Below are positions 1 through 7,595 of a DNA stretch of 64,000 bases, piece by piece (positions within the stretch are counted from its first letter, which is position 1; each line of letters begins with the position of its first letter). Source of the DNA: Bacilli bacterium (GTDB lineage: Bacteria > Bacillota_I > Bacilli_A > RF39 > UBA660). The notes beneath the pieces are model-generated. The model ran no database searches. It had not been told where the DNA came from and saw nothing but the letters and a program-made list of their open reading frames with translations. The position numbers and the translations under genes were made by a program. The stretch lies in the NCBI GenBank assembly GCA_017544525.1, contig JAFYEA010000009.1:1-64000 (forward strand), written 5' to 3'.

Positions 1-59
1 GTGCAATTATAAAAATACATAATTATTATTTTATATGTGGTGTCAATGGCGGTATCAGT

Positions 60-266
60 TACTCAATTCTCAATGAAAAAATACCTATTTTTAGGTATTT
101 ATGTTGTTTTTACATCATTTTTAATGTTTTTTCTAATAAAGTATGCAAGATGTTAATCTTCGTAAAGCTTTATAAATAAAGGATTTTCCCAAAAGTTACT
201 ATAAATTGGTATCAACCAGTTGATATTGGTTTTAGCAACACTTTGATTTTCGTTTATATTACTCAT
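60..266 (-). repeat. Intergenic repeat module, copy A (sORF plus AT-rich tract with hairpin)
   Basis: One of four related modules that precede or separate the accessory genes here. Read on the minus strand it has a Shine-Dalgarno sequence, a small ORF, a TTGCAT/TTTA-like tract and then a perfect inverted repeat (AAATACCTA, 4-nt loop, TAGGTATTT, at 79-100) with a short T run, so it could act as a terminator. The gene it leads into would lie beyond base 1. Bases 1-59 hold nothing else that I recognise. Confidence 0.65.
153..266 (-). CDS. Small ORF 1 of a repeated peptide family (37 aa)
   Basis: An unrecognised 37-residue ORF with a good ribosome site (GGAG, 8 nt before ATG) and its own extended -10 promoter. 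It shares the core KTNINWLI with the ORF at 1505-1597 and, with Met for Ile, the ORF at 2307-2351. Against the 1505-1597 copy the codons for Thr, Ile and Asn in this core differ only at third positions, which suggests that the peptide is under selection. It is the longest member and ends in an aromatic and charged tail (FIKLYED). No clear membrane segment or signal peptide is seen. Function unknown. It could be a leader peptide or a free small protein. Confidence 0.5.
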   Translation of the reverse strand: MSNINENQSVAKTNINWLIPIYSNFWENPLFIKLYED

Positions 267-289
267 AGAAATCACTCCATTTCTACTCA

Positions 290-298
290 ATTATATCA
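290..298 (-). promoter_or_regulatory. Extended -10 promoter for small ORF 1
   Basis: TGATATAAT on the minus strand (TG, one base, perfect TATAAT) lies 24 bases before the ORF start. No convincing -35 box is seen, as is usual for extended -10 promoters. Confidence 0.55.
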
Positions 299-359
299 TA
301 AAAAAATTGGATTTTAGTAATATTTCACTTTCGAACAACTTACTTTTAAAAGAAACTAT

Positions 360-1328
360 CTATTTATATCCTACTATTTTTAATAATGTATCCTGACTAT
401 TTCCATCAATATCTATTATCCTCATCTTATTCTTTCTTTTGTATTTTTCAGGTATACTTGTCATGTCTATTAGGTAATGATTTGATATTATATAACCATC
501 ATTTCTTAAACTAGCTAAATAACTAAAATTCAAAACAATATATTCATCAGTTATAAAAAAAGACTTATTTTTTGTTGATAATAAATAATTATCTTTGCCA
601 TTATTAGAAATTATATAATTTTCACAAAAATAATCACATAAATTATAATGTAATAATGGTAAATTTATTTTTATGTCTAAAATTGATGTATTAAAATTAT
701 TTTCTAAACTACCAATGTCCAAAACTGTCTTATACTCAATACAACTTTTATCTAAATAACTATCAAAATTATTTATTAAAACATTTTTGATCTCTGTTAA
801 TAGTTGATTCCTTAATGAAACATCAAATACATTTCCATTTTGATCCATGCATCCCATCATTAATTCTTTATATTTTTTGCCATTTATTTCCATGTCACTA
901 TCATCATCTAATGCTTTTATAGCATTAATAAACAGTACAGGCTTATTTGTAATATCTTCACTGTTAAGACTTATATTTCTCCAACCTATATTATTATATT
1001 TTAGTGTTCTAATTGCATCTTTGCTAAGATTACAATTTCCAAAAGTACATATCCAAATCTTAGCAAATCTAGTATTTTTATATTTTCCTATTACTTGATC
1101 AACCCAATCAACACCCTGATTACCTTTTCTATCTCTTACTTCAAATACAATTTCTTCACCATTTTTTAATTTGACTAATAAATCTATTTCTCGTTTATTA
1201 CCATCAGGAAATAAAATTTTTGCTCTTCTTTGCGTTGTTTTTATATTATCTCTATATATATGTTCTGCTATTTCATTTATTATTTCAGCATATTTTCCAT
1301 CTTTTATTTTTTTACTCTTAGTCATCAT
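360..1328 (-). CDS. PD-(D/E)XK (Mrr-like) nuclease-domain protein
   Basis: A 322-residue protein. Residues about 15-110 look like a restriction-endonuclease fold: an acidic residue at D49 (REIDLLV), a beta hairpin, then E63-V-R65-D-R-K and a VDWVDQVIGK helix. The E-x-R-D-R-K form is a variant I recall from Mrr-like restriction endonuclease proteins, so the Arg is not by itself a sign of inactivity. Residues 110-322 are an unassigned C-terminal region that may bind DNA or a partner. The start is the first of two adjacent ATGs, with GAGGGA 7 nt upstream. It is the last gene of the repeat-separated accessory array. Role in defence or DNA metabolism is inferred from fold and context only. Confidence 0.6.
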   Translation of the reverse strand: MMTKSKKIKDGKYAEIINEIAEHIYRDNIKTTQRRAKILFPDGNKREIDLLVKLKNGEEIVFEVRDRKGNQGVDWVDQVIGKYKNTRFAKIWICTFGNCNLSKDAIRTLKYNNIGWRNISLNSEDITNKPVLFINAIKALDDDSDMEINGKKYKELMMGCMDQNGNVFDVSLRNQLLTEIKNVLINNFDSYLDKSCIEYKTVLDIGSLENNFNTSILDIKINLPLLHYNLCDYFCENYIISNNGKDNYLLSTKNKSFFITDEYIVLNFSYLASLRNDGYIISNHYLIDMTSIPEKYKRKNKMRIIDIDGNSQDTLLKIVGYK

Positions 1329-1384
1329 AAATCATTCCCTCAGTTTTTTATAAAAATTAACTTTTACTATTCTTCTTTTATATA

Positions 1385-1597
1385 GGGGTTAACTGGAAAT
1401 ATCAAGCACCTAATTTCTAACCTAAAAATCGTTATTTTTAGGTATTTATGTCATTTTTTTATTATTTTTACTATATTCTAATTAAACTATGTAAGATAAA
1501 ATTCCTATTTTTTCCTTATTTTATTATAATGATTTGTTAAAGGGATTGAATAAAACAATATCAACCAATTTATATTAGTTTTATTTTCGTTATTCAT
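1385..1597 (-). repeat. Intergenic repeat module, copy B
   Basis: It has the same order as copy A on the minus strand: ribosome site, small ORF, AT-rich tract, then an inverted repeat. Here the stem sequence differs (ACCTAAAAAT paired with ATTTTTAGGT, at 1420-1443), yet pairing is kept. It lies between the DUF488 gene and the nuclease-like gene. Confidence 0.65.
1505..1597 (-). CDS. Small ORF 2 of the repeated peptide family (30 aa)
   Basis: A 30-residue ORF starting 9 bases after the DUF488 stop codon, with AGGTGAT as the ribosome site. The first 13 residues are MNNENKTNINWLI. After that the sequence diverges from the other copies (a short hydrophobic stretch, then a basic tail NKIRKK). Close spacing to the upstream gene suggests co-transcription. 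Function unknown. Confidence 0.45.
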   Translation of the reverse strand: MNNENKTNINWLILFYSIPLTNHYNKIRKK

Positions 1598-1606
1598 GTA
1601 AATCAC

Positions 1607-2122
1607 CTACTTATTCATTACTTTTTTTAATCTATTTTTATATCTTATTGGAACAAGTTTTTTAACATTACCTTGTTCATCAACACTTACTTCTGGTATA
1701 TATATTCCTGTTTCGAGTTCTATATAATCAGCTATTAATCTTCTATGGCAAAATTCATCAATTGGTTCATGACATAATAATATTATATCATTACCAAATT
1801 TCTCATTTAATATATAAAGTAAATCTTTAACATCTAAATCTTTTAATCTTATATCATAATAACTCCTAATATATTCATCTTCTATTTGTTTCCTAAACTC
1901 AACATACTCTTTTAATTTAGAAACATCCTCTTTCAATTTTTCTAATTCTTCTAACTTTTCAGCATAAGGTGTATAAGTAACTAGTTTAGGAGCTAGTTTT
2001 TTATATGCTGGTCCAAAATATCCCCAAGCATTACCACCATCACCTGTAACAGATACAGTATTACCACTTTTTACATCATAATAATTACCAGTTCCTAAAA
2101 TTATTTTAGATAAATCACTCAT
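1607..2122 (-). CDS. DUF488 family protein
   Basis: A 171-residue protein. The C-terminal half carries the DUF488 signature: a long helix, then IILLCHEP (C117) and FCHRRLIADY (C125, H126, R127). Residues 1-55 are a Gly-rich N-terminal stretch (GTGNYYDV, AWGYFGPAYKKLAP) and residues 55-90 a charged helix. The biochemical function of DUF488 is not established. The Cys/His pair suggests metal or redox chemistry, which is an inference. GAGGTGATAAA precedes the ATG. It sits between repeat copies B and C. Confidence 0.75.
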   Translation of the reverse strand: MSDLSKIILGTGNYYDVKSGNTVSVTGDGGNAWGYFGPAYKKLAPKLVTYTPYAEKLEELEKLKEDVSKLKEYVEFRKQIEDEYIRSYYDIRLKDLDVKDLLYILNEKFGNDIILLCHEPIDEFCHRRLIADYIELETGIYIPEVSVDEQGNVKKLVPIRYKNRLKKVMNK

Positions 2123-2189
2123 TTTATCACCTCATTTTAACCATGTTCTTAACTTCTGTAATCACCTTGCAACTTCTTATCAAAAAAGC

Positions 2190-2351
2190 AGCTATTTTTA
2201 GGTATTTTTGTGATTTTTTATCAATTTTTAATATATTTTAGCATAAACATGCAAGATGTATTTTTGCGTTTTTATTTATTATATAAGGTTTTAGGAGTGT
2301 TCTTAATTAAATTGAAATCAACCAATTCATATTAGTTTTATTTTCATTCAT
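2190..2351 (-). repeat. Intergenic repeat module, copy C
   Basis: The small ORF begins inside the 3' end of the serine hydrolase gene, and its ribosome site (AAGGAG) is made of that gene's last codons. The downstream tract shares TTGCATG-TTTA and CCTAAAAATAG with copies A and B. The hairpin is poorly formed in this copy. Confidence 0.6.
2307..2351 (-). CDS. Small ORF 3 of the repeated peptide family (14 aa)
   Basis: A 14-residue ORF, MNENKTNMNWLISI. It overlaps the end of the upstream gene by 8 nt (ATGAATGA), an arrangement typical of translational coupling. It differs from small ORF 2 by one in-frame codon deletion and an Ile/Met change in the core. It may be a truncated copy. Confidence 0.4.
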   Translation of the reverse strand: MNENKTNMNWLISI

Positions 2352-3213
2352 TTGGATCAACTCCTTTATTTTTTATAAAATTATCATATACAATCTTACA
2401 AATTTTACCACCCAACTCTATTCCTTTATTATCAAAATTAAATGATAAGTCATCTAAATTAGATATAAAAATAGATATTATTAAATCACCATATATAGTG
2501 GATATTATACCACCATCATTACGAGCATTTTTAATTTTATCGTCTTCCCATACAATTGCTCCGCTTTTTGAAGCAATGTATTTAATATTACTATCTTCTG
2601 TACCTTTAAATAATAAATCAAATGTTGGCAAATACTTAACTATCATATCATTATATTTTTGTTTTTTTAATACTTCTAAACAGTTATTTGAGATAGTTTC
2701 ATTTATTAATTTACCATCTAATATCGTTTCAAATAATCTTGCATATTCATATGGAGTTGTTTTACCAAATTTATGATATTTTACTATATCTAATTCATTA
2801 TAAAGATAAGTATCTTTAAAACCTAATTCCTCTATAGTTTTATTTATATTATCTATTCCTAAGTATTTAATTATCTTATTTGTAGCAATATTATCACTAT
2901 ATATAATCATTAATGTTGCATAATCTTTTGTGGTTAATTTTAATCCATAGTCGAATGATGATATTATACCAGAATTCAATCCTGGTTTATTATCATCCTT
3001 TGTATATTCAAAATAATCATTAGTACTAATTTTATTTTCATATACTTGTTTAAAATATTCAACTAATATAAATGTTTTAATACAACTTGCAGTTTCGAAT
3101 ATATCGTTTTCATGATATTTAATTACTTCATTAGAATTTTTATTTTTGATATAAAAACCTATTTCATATTTTGAACCATCTAACAATTTCATTATTGCAT
3201 CATTTATATTCAT
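2344..3213 (-). CDS. Class A beta-lactamase-like serine hydrolase
   Basis: A 289-residue protein of the penicillin-binding / class A beta-lactamase fold. Visible motifs are S43-C-I-K46 (S-x-x-K nucleophile motif), S106-D-N108 and K216-S-G218 (the KTG-like motif). The E-x-x-L-N omega-loop motif of true penicillinases is not evident in the stretch before TTPYEYARLFE, so efficient beta-lactam hydrolysis is doubtful. There is no signal peptide or lipobox, so it appears cytoplasmic unless exported by another route, which is unusual for this fold. I chose the ATG at 3213 (GAGGTG 6 nt upstream) over a GTG three codons earlier. Repeat copy D precedes it. Confidence 0.75.
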   Translation of the reverse strand: MNINDAIMKLLDGSKYEIGFYIKNKNSNEVIKYHENDIFETASCIKTFILVEYFKQVYENKISTNDYFEYTKDDNKPGLNSGIISSFDYGLKLTTKDYATLMIIYSDNIATNKIIKYLGIDNINKTIEELGFKDTYLYNELDIVKYHKFGKTTPYEYARLFETILDGKLINETISNNCLEVLKKQKYNDMIVKYLPTFDLLFKGTEDSNIKYIASKSGAIVWEDDKIKNARNDGGIISTIYGDLIISIFISNLDDLSFNFDNKGIELGGKICKIVYDNFIKNKGVDPNE

Positions 3214-3244
3214 ATAGTTCACCTCATTTTTCCAAAAGTTTAAC

Positions 3245-3430
3245 CATCAATACCAAGTATCTAATACTATACTATTTTTGATACTTTTTAAGTTATTTTT
3301 ACCATTATTTTATATATTTTTATTAAACTATGTAACAAGCATATACTTGTTTTTCCTTTATTTTATAGGAGTTTGAATGAATCTTAGACTAAATCAATAT
3401 CAACCATTGTATTAGTTTACCATCGTTCAT
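3245..3430 (-). repeat. Intergenic repeat module, copy D
   Basis: The most diverged copy. It has a perfect AAGGAGG ribosome site, a 13-codon ORF, an AT-rich tract with TTACATAGTTTA, and then an inverted repeat AAGTATC / GATACTT (3255-3261 and 3280-3286). It lies between the MBL-fold gene and the serine hydrolase gene. Confidence 0.55.
3389..3430 (-). CDS. Small ORF 4 of the repeated peptide family (13 aa)
   Basis: A 13-residue ORF, MNDGKLIQWLILI, with an ideal ribosome site, 16 bases after the MBL-fold gene. Only the K-x-x-x-x-W-L-I part of the core remains, so it may be a decayed copy or a minimal leader peptide. Confidence 0.35.
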   Translation of the reverse strand: MNDGKLIQWLILI

Positions 3431-3446
3431 TTAAATTACCTCCTTT

Positions 3447-4082
3447 TTAAAAATGCAATTTCTCGATAACTTCTATATTAGTATTAGATAGACTTTCTTT
3501 CAATCTTTCACAAGCATCTTTATCACCAATTATGGATCCATAGTGAGTTGGTATTACCACTCTAGGTTTGATAATTCTTAATAGTTCTGTCGCTTCTTTA
3601 ACATTCATAGTAAAATGTCCACCAATTGGAACAAATACAACGTCACATTTAATAATTTCATTATCTTGTGTTTTATCTGTATCACCAGCAATATAATAAG
3701 ATGTCCTATTATAAGTCACTATATACCCTAACCAGTTATTACTTTTAGGATGAAATTGTTTTTCATTATTATAGGCGAGTATAGCCTTAATATTAAAATT
3801 TTGAATATTAATTTCCTCATTTGGATTTAAATATATATATTCTTTAAAATTAATCTTATCAATTTCTTCCTTTATTGATTTTGGTGCAACCACTATTGTA
3901 TCGTTATTTTTTACATTTTCAATTGATTCTTTGTCTAAATGATCATAGTGATTATGTGTAATAAATATAATATCAGCATCATGAGATTCATTATTTATCT
4001 TAAATGGATCAAAATATAATGTCCTATCAAAAATCATTTTTATACTACTTTGTGTATTTACTTCTATATTATCCAAATTCAT
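3447..4082 (-). CDS. MBL-fold metal-dependent hydrolase, UlaG-like
   Basis: A 211-residue metallo-beta-lactamase-fold protein. The metal site is visible: H43-N-H45-Y-D47-H48, then AGDTD (D134) and IPTHYGS (H180). Length and motif order match the short UlaG-like subgroup (Lactamase_B_2/3), which includes lactonases and phosphodiesterase-like enzymes. The substrate cannot be read from sequence. There is no signal peptide, so it is cytoplasmic. The ribosome site AGAAGAGATT precedes the ATG. It lies 18 nt after the exported protein gene, probably in the same transcript. Confidence 0.85.
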   Translation of the reverse strand: MNLDNIEVNTQSSIKMIFDRTLYFDPFKINNESHDADIIFITHNHYDHLDKESIENVKNNDTIVVAPKSIKEEIDKINFKEYIYLNPNEEINIQNFNIKAILAYNNEKQFHPKSNNWLGYIVTYNRTSYYIAGDTDKTQDNEIIKCDVVFVPIGGHFTMNVKEATELLRIIKPRVVIPTHYGSIIGDKDACERLKESLSNTNIEVIEKLHF

Positions 4083-4100
4083 ATTAATCTCTTCTTTTTT

Positions 4101-4841
4101 CTATTGTTCTTCTTTTTTATTTTTCTTTTTTGTTAGTAATTTAGCAATTGCGCCAATTACGCCTGCTACAGCACCAATTATTGCTCCTTTAATTGCCGAA
4201 CCTTTAACACTACCCCAATCAATTCCTTTTTTGGTTTGTGTTTTATAAGTATCTTTAGTTTCATCTTTATATTCATCTAATACTTTAATATTAATTGTAT
4301 CAACCATTGATTTTAATGATGATTTTTCTCCATTAGTAAAAGCACTAGTTTTTTGCATTTGGAAATTATATCCTTTACCATTAACTACAGTATAATAATT
4401 AATAATATAATATTTTGTTTTACTATCATAATAATCAATTACAACATAGTTATGGTTTGCTTTATAAACACTATATTTTTCAGAACCAACAGTATTTGCA
4501 TAACTCTTAGCTGCAGTTTCTAACATTTCATCAGAATAGTTACTAAAATTCTTAGTATCTAATATCCCTGTATTTAAAACAACCATTACTATTTCATACT
4601 TAAGATCTCTATCTATAATATCAATATAGATATTTCCATTTTGCATAATTGTATTCATTTGTTCTGGGGTTAAATTTAATATAGATAATTCTTGATTATT
4701 CTCTATATTATCACGAGTAAAAACCATATAGTCATTATCATTAATATCAATTTTATAATTAAGTTCTTCTACACTATATTCTTTTCCAAATACTATTATT
4801 GGCATAAATAGTATTATCATTATTATAATTATTTTTTTCAT
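4101..4841 (-). CDS. Exported protein with C-terminal membrane anchor
   Basis: A 246-residue protein of unknown function. Residues 1-19 are a signal peptide or N-terminal anchor (two Lys, then an Ile-rich core ending near VFGKE). The middle region, rich in Tyr, Asn and Asp, looks extracellular. Residues about 212-236 form a Gly/Ala-rich hydrophobic segment ending in a basic tail (KKKNKKEEQ), so the protein may be tail-anchored with the body outside. It lies 14 nt downstream of the esterase-fusion gene, so the two probably work at the same surface. GAGGTAAAAA precedes the ATG. Confidence 0.6.
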   Translation of the reverse strand: MKKIIIIMIILFMPIIVFGKEYSVEELNYKIDINDNDYMVFTRDNIENNQELSILNLTPEQMNTIMQNGNIYIDIIDRDLKYEIVMVVLNTGILDTKNFSNYSDEMLETAAKSYANTVGSEKYSVYKANHNYVVIDYYDSKTKYYIINYYTVVNGKGYNFQMQKTSAFTNGEKSSLKSMVDTINIKVLDEYKDETKDTYKTQTKKGIDWGSVKGSAIKGAIIGAVAGVIGAIAKLLTKKKNKKEEQ

Positions 4842-4855
4842 TTTTTACCTCTTTT

Positions 4856-6205
4856 CTATTGCTTTAACATCCATTCCCAAAATTCAGGAACTTGATAATA
4901 TGCCATTATCGTACAATGCTTATAAATCGAAATACTAGGCATATTTGTAGGATCTCTACCTAATTCTGATTTAATAACTTGTTTAAATTCATCTGTTTTG
5001 CATGCATATAAAGCTTTTGAATTAGAATTTAATTGGTGAATCTTTTTAATAAGTTGTTTAGACTTATATTCATAATTACCAAAGTCTCCCCTACCAGCAG
5101 TTAAAGTCCATAATGATGTTCCTACATAACTACCTGCTTTACTTAAATCAGTTGGTAAAGCCCCTTGATAATCATATGCAGGACCACACATAGGTACAAT
5201 TGCAGAAAATGTATTTGGATAAGTATAGCCTAACCAAAAAGTTATTACTGCGCCATTGGAAACACCTGTAATAATCTTTTTAGATTGGTCACAACTAAAC
5301 TCATTACATACACTATCAATTAATTCTTTTGCTTGCTTAAATGATGAATGAGTATTAACTTTATAATCTGGATATATGTATATAAACTTTTGATATTTAT
5401 ATGCTATCCCATTTAAAACATCTTTTGTAGGATGACTTTTCATAATAGCACTATCAGCGTTAGAAAAAGTATTACTTGGACTTCCACCAACAAAATAAGT
5501 GATAATTGGCATTTTTGTAGTTGCACCTTCTGGTATTATTATATAATATCTCATACCATTATAATTTTTTAAATATGTTCCGGGTGTAACATTTAATGGT
5601 TTACCTATACCTGCTTCTTCTAACATTTTTAATAATTTCTCTTTGACAGTTTCATCAGTAATTGCATTTATTTTAGTAAATAAACTTGTAGCCTTTGATG
5701 CATCATAATTATTACTAAGGTCAATTATTTGTTTTTTTAATTCTATATAATTACCAATAATCTTTATTTCTTCGTTTAATTCATTTTTTTTAGTTTGATT
5801 TTTAATATTATTAATAACATTTTGAGCAACTATATAATCAGATTCCAACAAAGTTTCTTTTGCTTTATCTATATATGTTTTTGCTTGTTGAGATTCAACC
5901 TCACTTATTTTTTCTGGCGTTGAATTTTGAATACATTTGGTTAGTTCAACAGTGTCATCACTAATTGTATTAGCAATAATATTAACAAATGTAGGAATTA
6001 AAAATATTAGTATTGCTGCAATACACTTTTTATAAAATCTATTTAATGCTTGACTAGTTTCTCCATCTTTAACTGCTCTAATAAAAGTAATCATTCCAGA
6101 TATAATCAATATTAAAGGAACAACTATTTTAATAATTGTTATTACAGTTCGTACAATTTGTATTACTTTTAATGTCGTAACATTATCACATATACCTAGT
6201 ATCAT
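4856..6205 (-). CDS. Two-TM (VirB2/TrbC-like) module fused to an alpha/beta-hydrolase esterase
   Basis: A 449-residue protein. Residues about 12-80 hold two membrane segments joined by a short charged loop (FIRAVKDGET), resembling the VirB2/TrbC pilin-like two-helix module. Residues 95-200 are a helical linker. Residues 205-449 are an esterase of the feruloyl-esterase/LpqC type: GxSxG nucleophile elbow G314-V-S316-N-G318 and a likely catalytic His at 430 (YKHCTIMAYY). The catalytic acid is not certain. The predicted topology could put the esterase on either side of the membrane. Several Cys residues suggest possible disulfides outside. The substrate is unknown. The first gene of a pair with the anchored exported protein. 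Confidence 0.6.
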   Translation of the reverse strand: MILGICDNVTTLKVIQIVRTVITIIKIVVPLILIISGMITFIRAVKDGETSQALNRFYKKCIAAILIFLIPTFVNIIANTISDDTVELTKCIQNSTPEKISEVESQQAKTYIDKAKETLLESDYIVAQNVINNIKNQTKKNELNEEIKIIGNYIELKKQIIDLSNNYDASKATSLFTKINAITDETVKEKLLKMLEEAGIGKPLNVTPGTYLKNYNGMRYYIIIPEGATTKMPIITYFVGGSPSNTFSNADSAIMKSHPTKDVLNGIAYKYQKFIYIYPDYKVNTHSSFKQAKELIDSVCNEFSCDQSKKIITGVSNGAVITFWLGYTYPNTFSAIVPMCGPAYDYQGALPTDLSKAGSYVGTSLWTLTAGRGDFGNYEYKSKQLIKKIHQLNSNSKALYACKTDEFKQVIKSELGRDPTNMPSISIYKHCTIMAYYQVPEFWEWMLKQ

Positions 6206-6252
6206 ATAAATACCTCTTATTATAAACTAACATAATTATAACATTTATTTAT

Positions 6253-6281
6253 AAAAAAAGAATTACTTTTTAGTAATTCTT
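6253..6281 (-). terminator. Intrinsic terminator of the AIM24-family gene
   Basis: Ten-base-pair stem AAGAATTACT / AGTAATTCTT (6258-6281) with a 4-nt loop, followed on the minus strand by a T run. The stem reaches into the stop codon. Confidence 0.8.
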
Positions 6282-7026
6282 ATTTCTTAAACATTTTAAA
6301 TATTGATACTGCTGCATCTATTCCATCATTACCTGTACTAGATGATGATGTAGGAATTGGAAGGAATGGATAAATGCAATTAGCTAATTTAGCAAGTGGC
6401 ATAGTTTGAACTATTACTCTACCCGGACCAGTAATAACAGTATTAAATATTCCTTCTCCTCCTAGTAATATATTTTTAAGTCCCTTTACTGTTTGAACAT
6501 CTATTTTACATGTTTCATCCATTGATACTAAATATCCTGTACTTAATACTAATTGTTGTCCTTCAGCTAATACAAATTCTTTATTAGAACCATCAATTTC
6601 AATAAATACTATTCCTTCTCCTGATATCTTTTGCATGATGAAACCTTCGCCACCAAATAATCCAGCACCTATTTTTTTATTAAAGAAAGTTGATAATTCA
6701 ACACTTCCATAAGATGCTAAAAATGATGACTTTTGACAAATAATTGATTTACCATTTTCAAGTTTTACTGCCATAATTGAGCCTGGTACACAAGTCCCAA
6801 ATGCTATTTTAGAACCATCTTTTGTAGAAGTATAAATGTTTTGAAACAATTTTTCATTTGTAAATAATCTACCTACTACTTTTTTAAGACCACCATTTGT
6901 AGATGTTTCCATTGTAATAGTAGGATCCATATATGCCATAGAACCACTTTGAGTTATCATTGATTCTCCTGACTTTAAAGTACATTCAACAACTGGAAAA
7001 CTTCCCCCTAATATTTCATATTCCAT
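6280..7026 (-). CDS. AIM24 / TIGR00266 family protein
   Basis: A 248-residue protein of the AIM24 family, recognised by the GGSFPVVECTL start, the SGSMAYMDPTI segment, repeated Gly-rich beta turns (GLFGGEGFIM, GGEGIFNT) and the GPGRVIVQTMPL ending. The family forms a double beta-helix-like trimer of unknown bacterial function. The mitochondrial homologue affects inner-membrane organisation. There is no membrane segment. It stands alone, with its own terminator and a GGAGTGATTAG-type ribosome site. Confidence 0.85.
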   Translation of the reverse strand: MEYEILGGSFPVVECTLKSGESMITQSGSMAYMDPTITMETSTNGGLKKVVGRLFTNEKLFQNIYTSTKDGSKIAFGTCVPGSIMAVKLENGKSIICQKSSFLASYGSVELSTFFNKKIGAGLFGGEGFIMQKISGEGIVFIEIDGSNKEFVLAEGQQLVLSTGYLVSMDETCKIDVQTVKGLKNILLGGEGIFNTVITGPGRVIVQTMPLAKLANCIYPFLPIPTSSSSTGNDGIDAAVSIFKMFKK

Positions 7027-7070
7027 ATCTAATCACTCCTTAACCATTTTAATTATAAAATAATAATTAT

Positions 7071-7595
7071 TTATTGTAAATCTATTTTAACTATTACTCC
7101 CTTGACTTCTTTATTAAATTTTTTCCATGATTCTTCTTTGAAAAATCTAAAACCAACTGATTCAAATAGTTTTAAAGCATTTGATCTATCTAATTCAAAA
7201 TTATCATATAGTTCATTTATTCCATTATCTCTTGCAACACTACATAATAATTCTAATGCTTTTTTTGAATAACCTTTATTTCTATGTTTATATTCTATTA
7301 GTATTCCGCATTCATATCTTTTTTCTTTATTGTTAAATTGATAATTAACATAACCAACAAACTCATTTAAATTATTATCTTTAATATATGCAAAATATCT
7401 ATTATCTTTAATTCTTTTGTTATATTCTTCTTCCCATTTTTCTTTAGGAAAATCTATACAACCAGTATCATAATGGTATCCATAATAATTTACATCATAC
7501 CCTTTGTTATAATCCATTGTTAATGGGTCTAATTGTATTTTTTCTTGATACCAATAATCTTCTATATTTGGTATATATAAACTAATACTATTCAT
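7071..7595 (-). CDS. GNAT-family N-acetyltransferase
   Basis: A 174-residue acetyltransferase. Residues about 90-155 show the GNAT core: a beta strand ECGILIEYK, then H-R-N-K-G-Y-S-K-K in the acetyl-CoA pyrophosphate-binding position (a variant of R-x-x-G-x-G/A), and the NALKLFESVGF motif B helix. The substrate is unknown. The start overlaps the end of the upstream acetyltransferase gene by 8 nt, so the two are translationally coupled. Confidence 0.8.
   Translation of the reverse strand: MNSISLYIPNIEDYWYQEKIQLDPLTMDYNKGYDVNYYGYHYDTGCIDFPKEKWEEEYNKRIKDNRYFAYIKDNNLNEFVGYVNYQFNNKEKRYECGILIEYKHRNKGYSKKALELLCSVARDNGINELYDNFELDRSNALKLFESVGFRFFKEESWKKFNKEVKGVIVKIDLQ

Noticed and set aside
360..1328. 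Loss of the catalytic Lys in the nuclease-like protein
   Set aside because: The E-x-R-D-R-K form is, as far as I recall, normal for its subfamily, so it is not evidence of inactivation.
1..3446. Integron attC sites in the repeat modules
   Set aside because: GTTRRRY/RYYYAAC-like 7-mers can be found in the AT-rich spacer of one copy (near 3238), but not as paired core sites in all copies, and no integrase gene is visible. Kept only as a hypothesis for cassette exchange.
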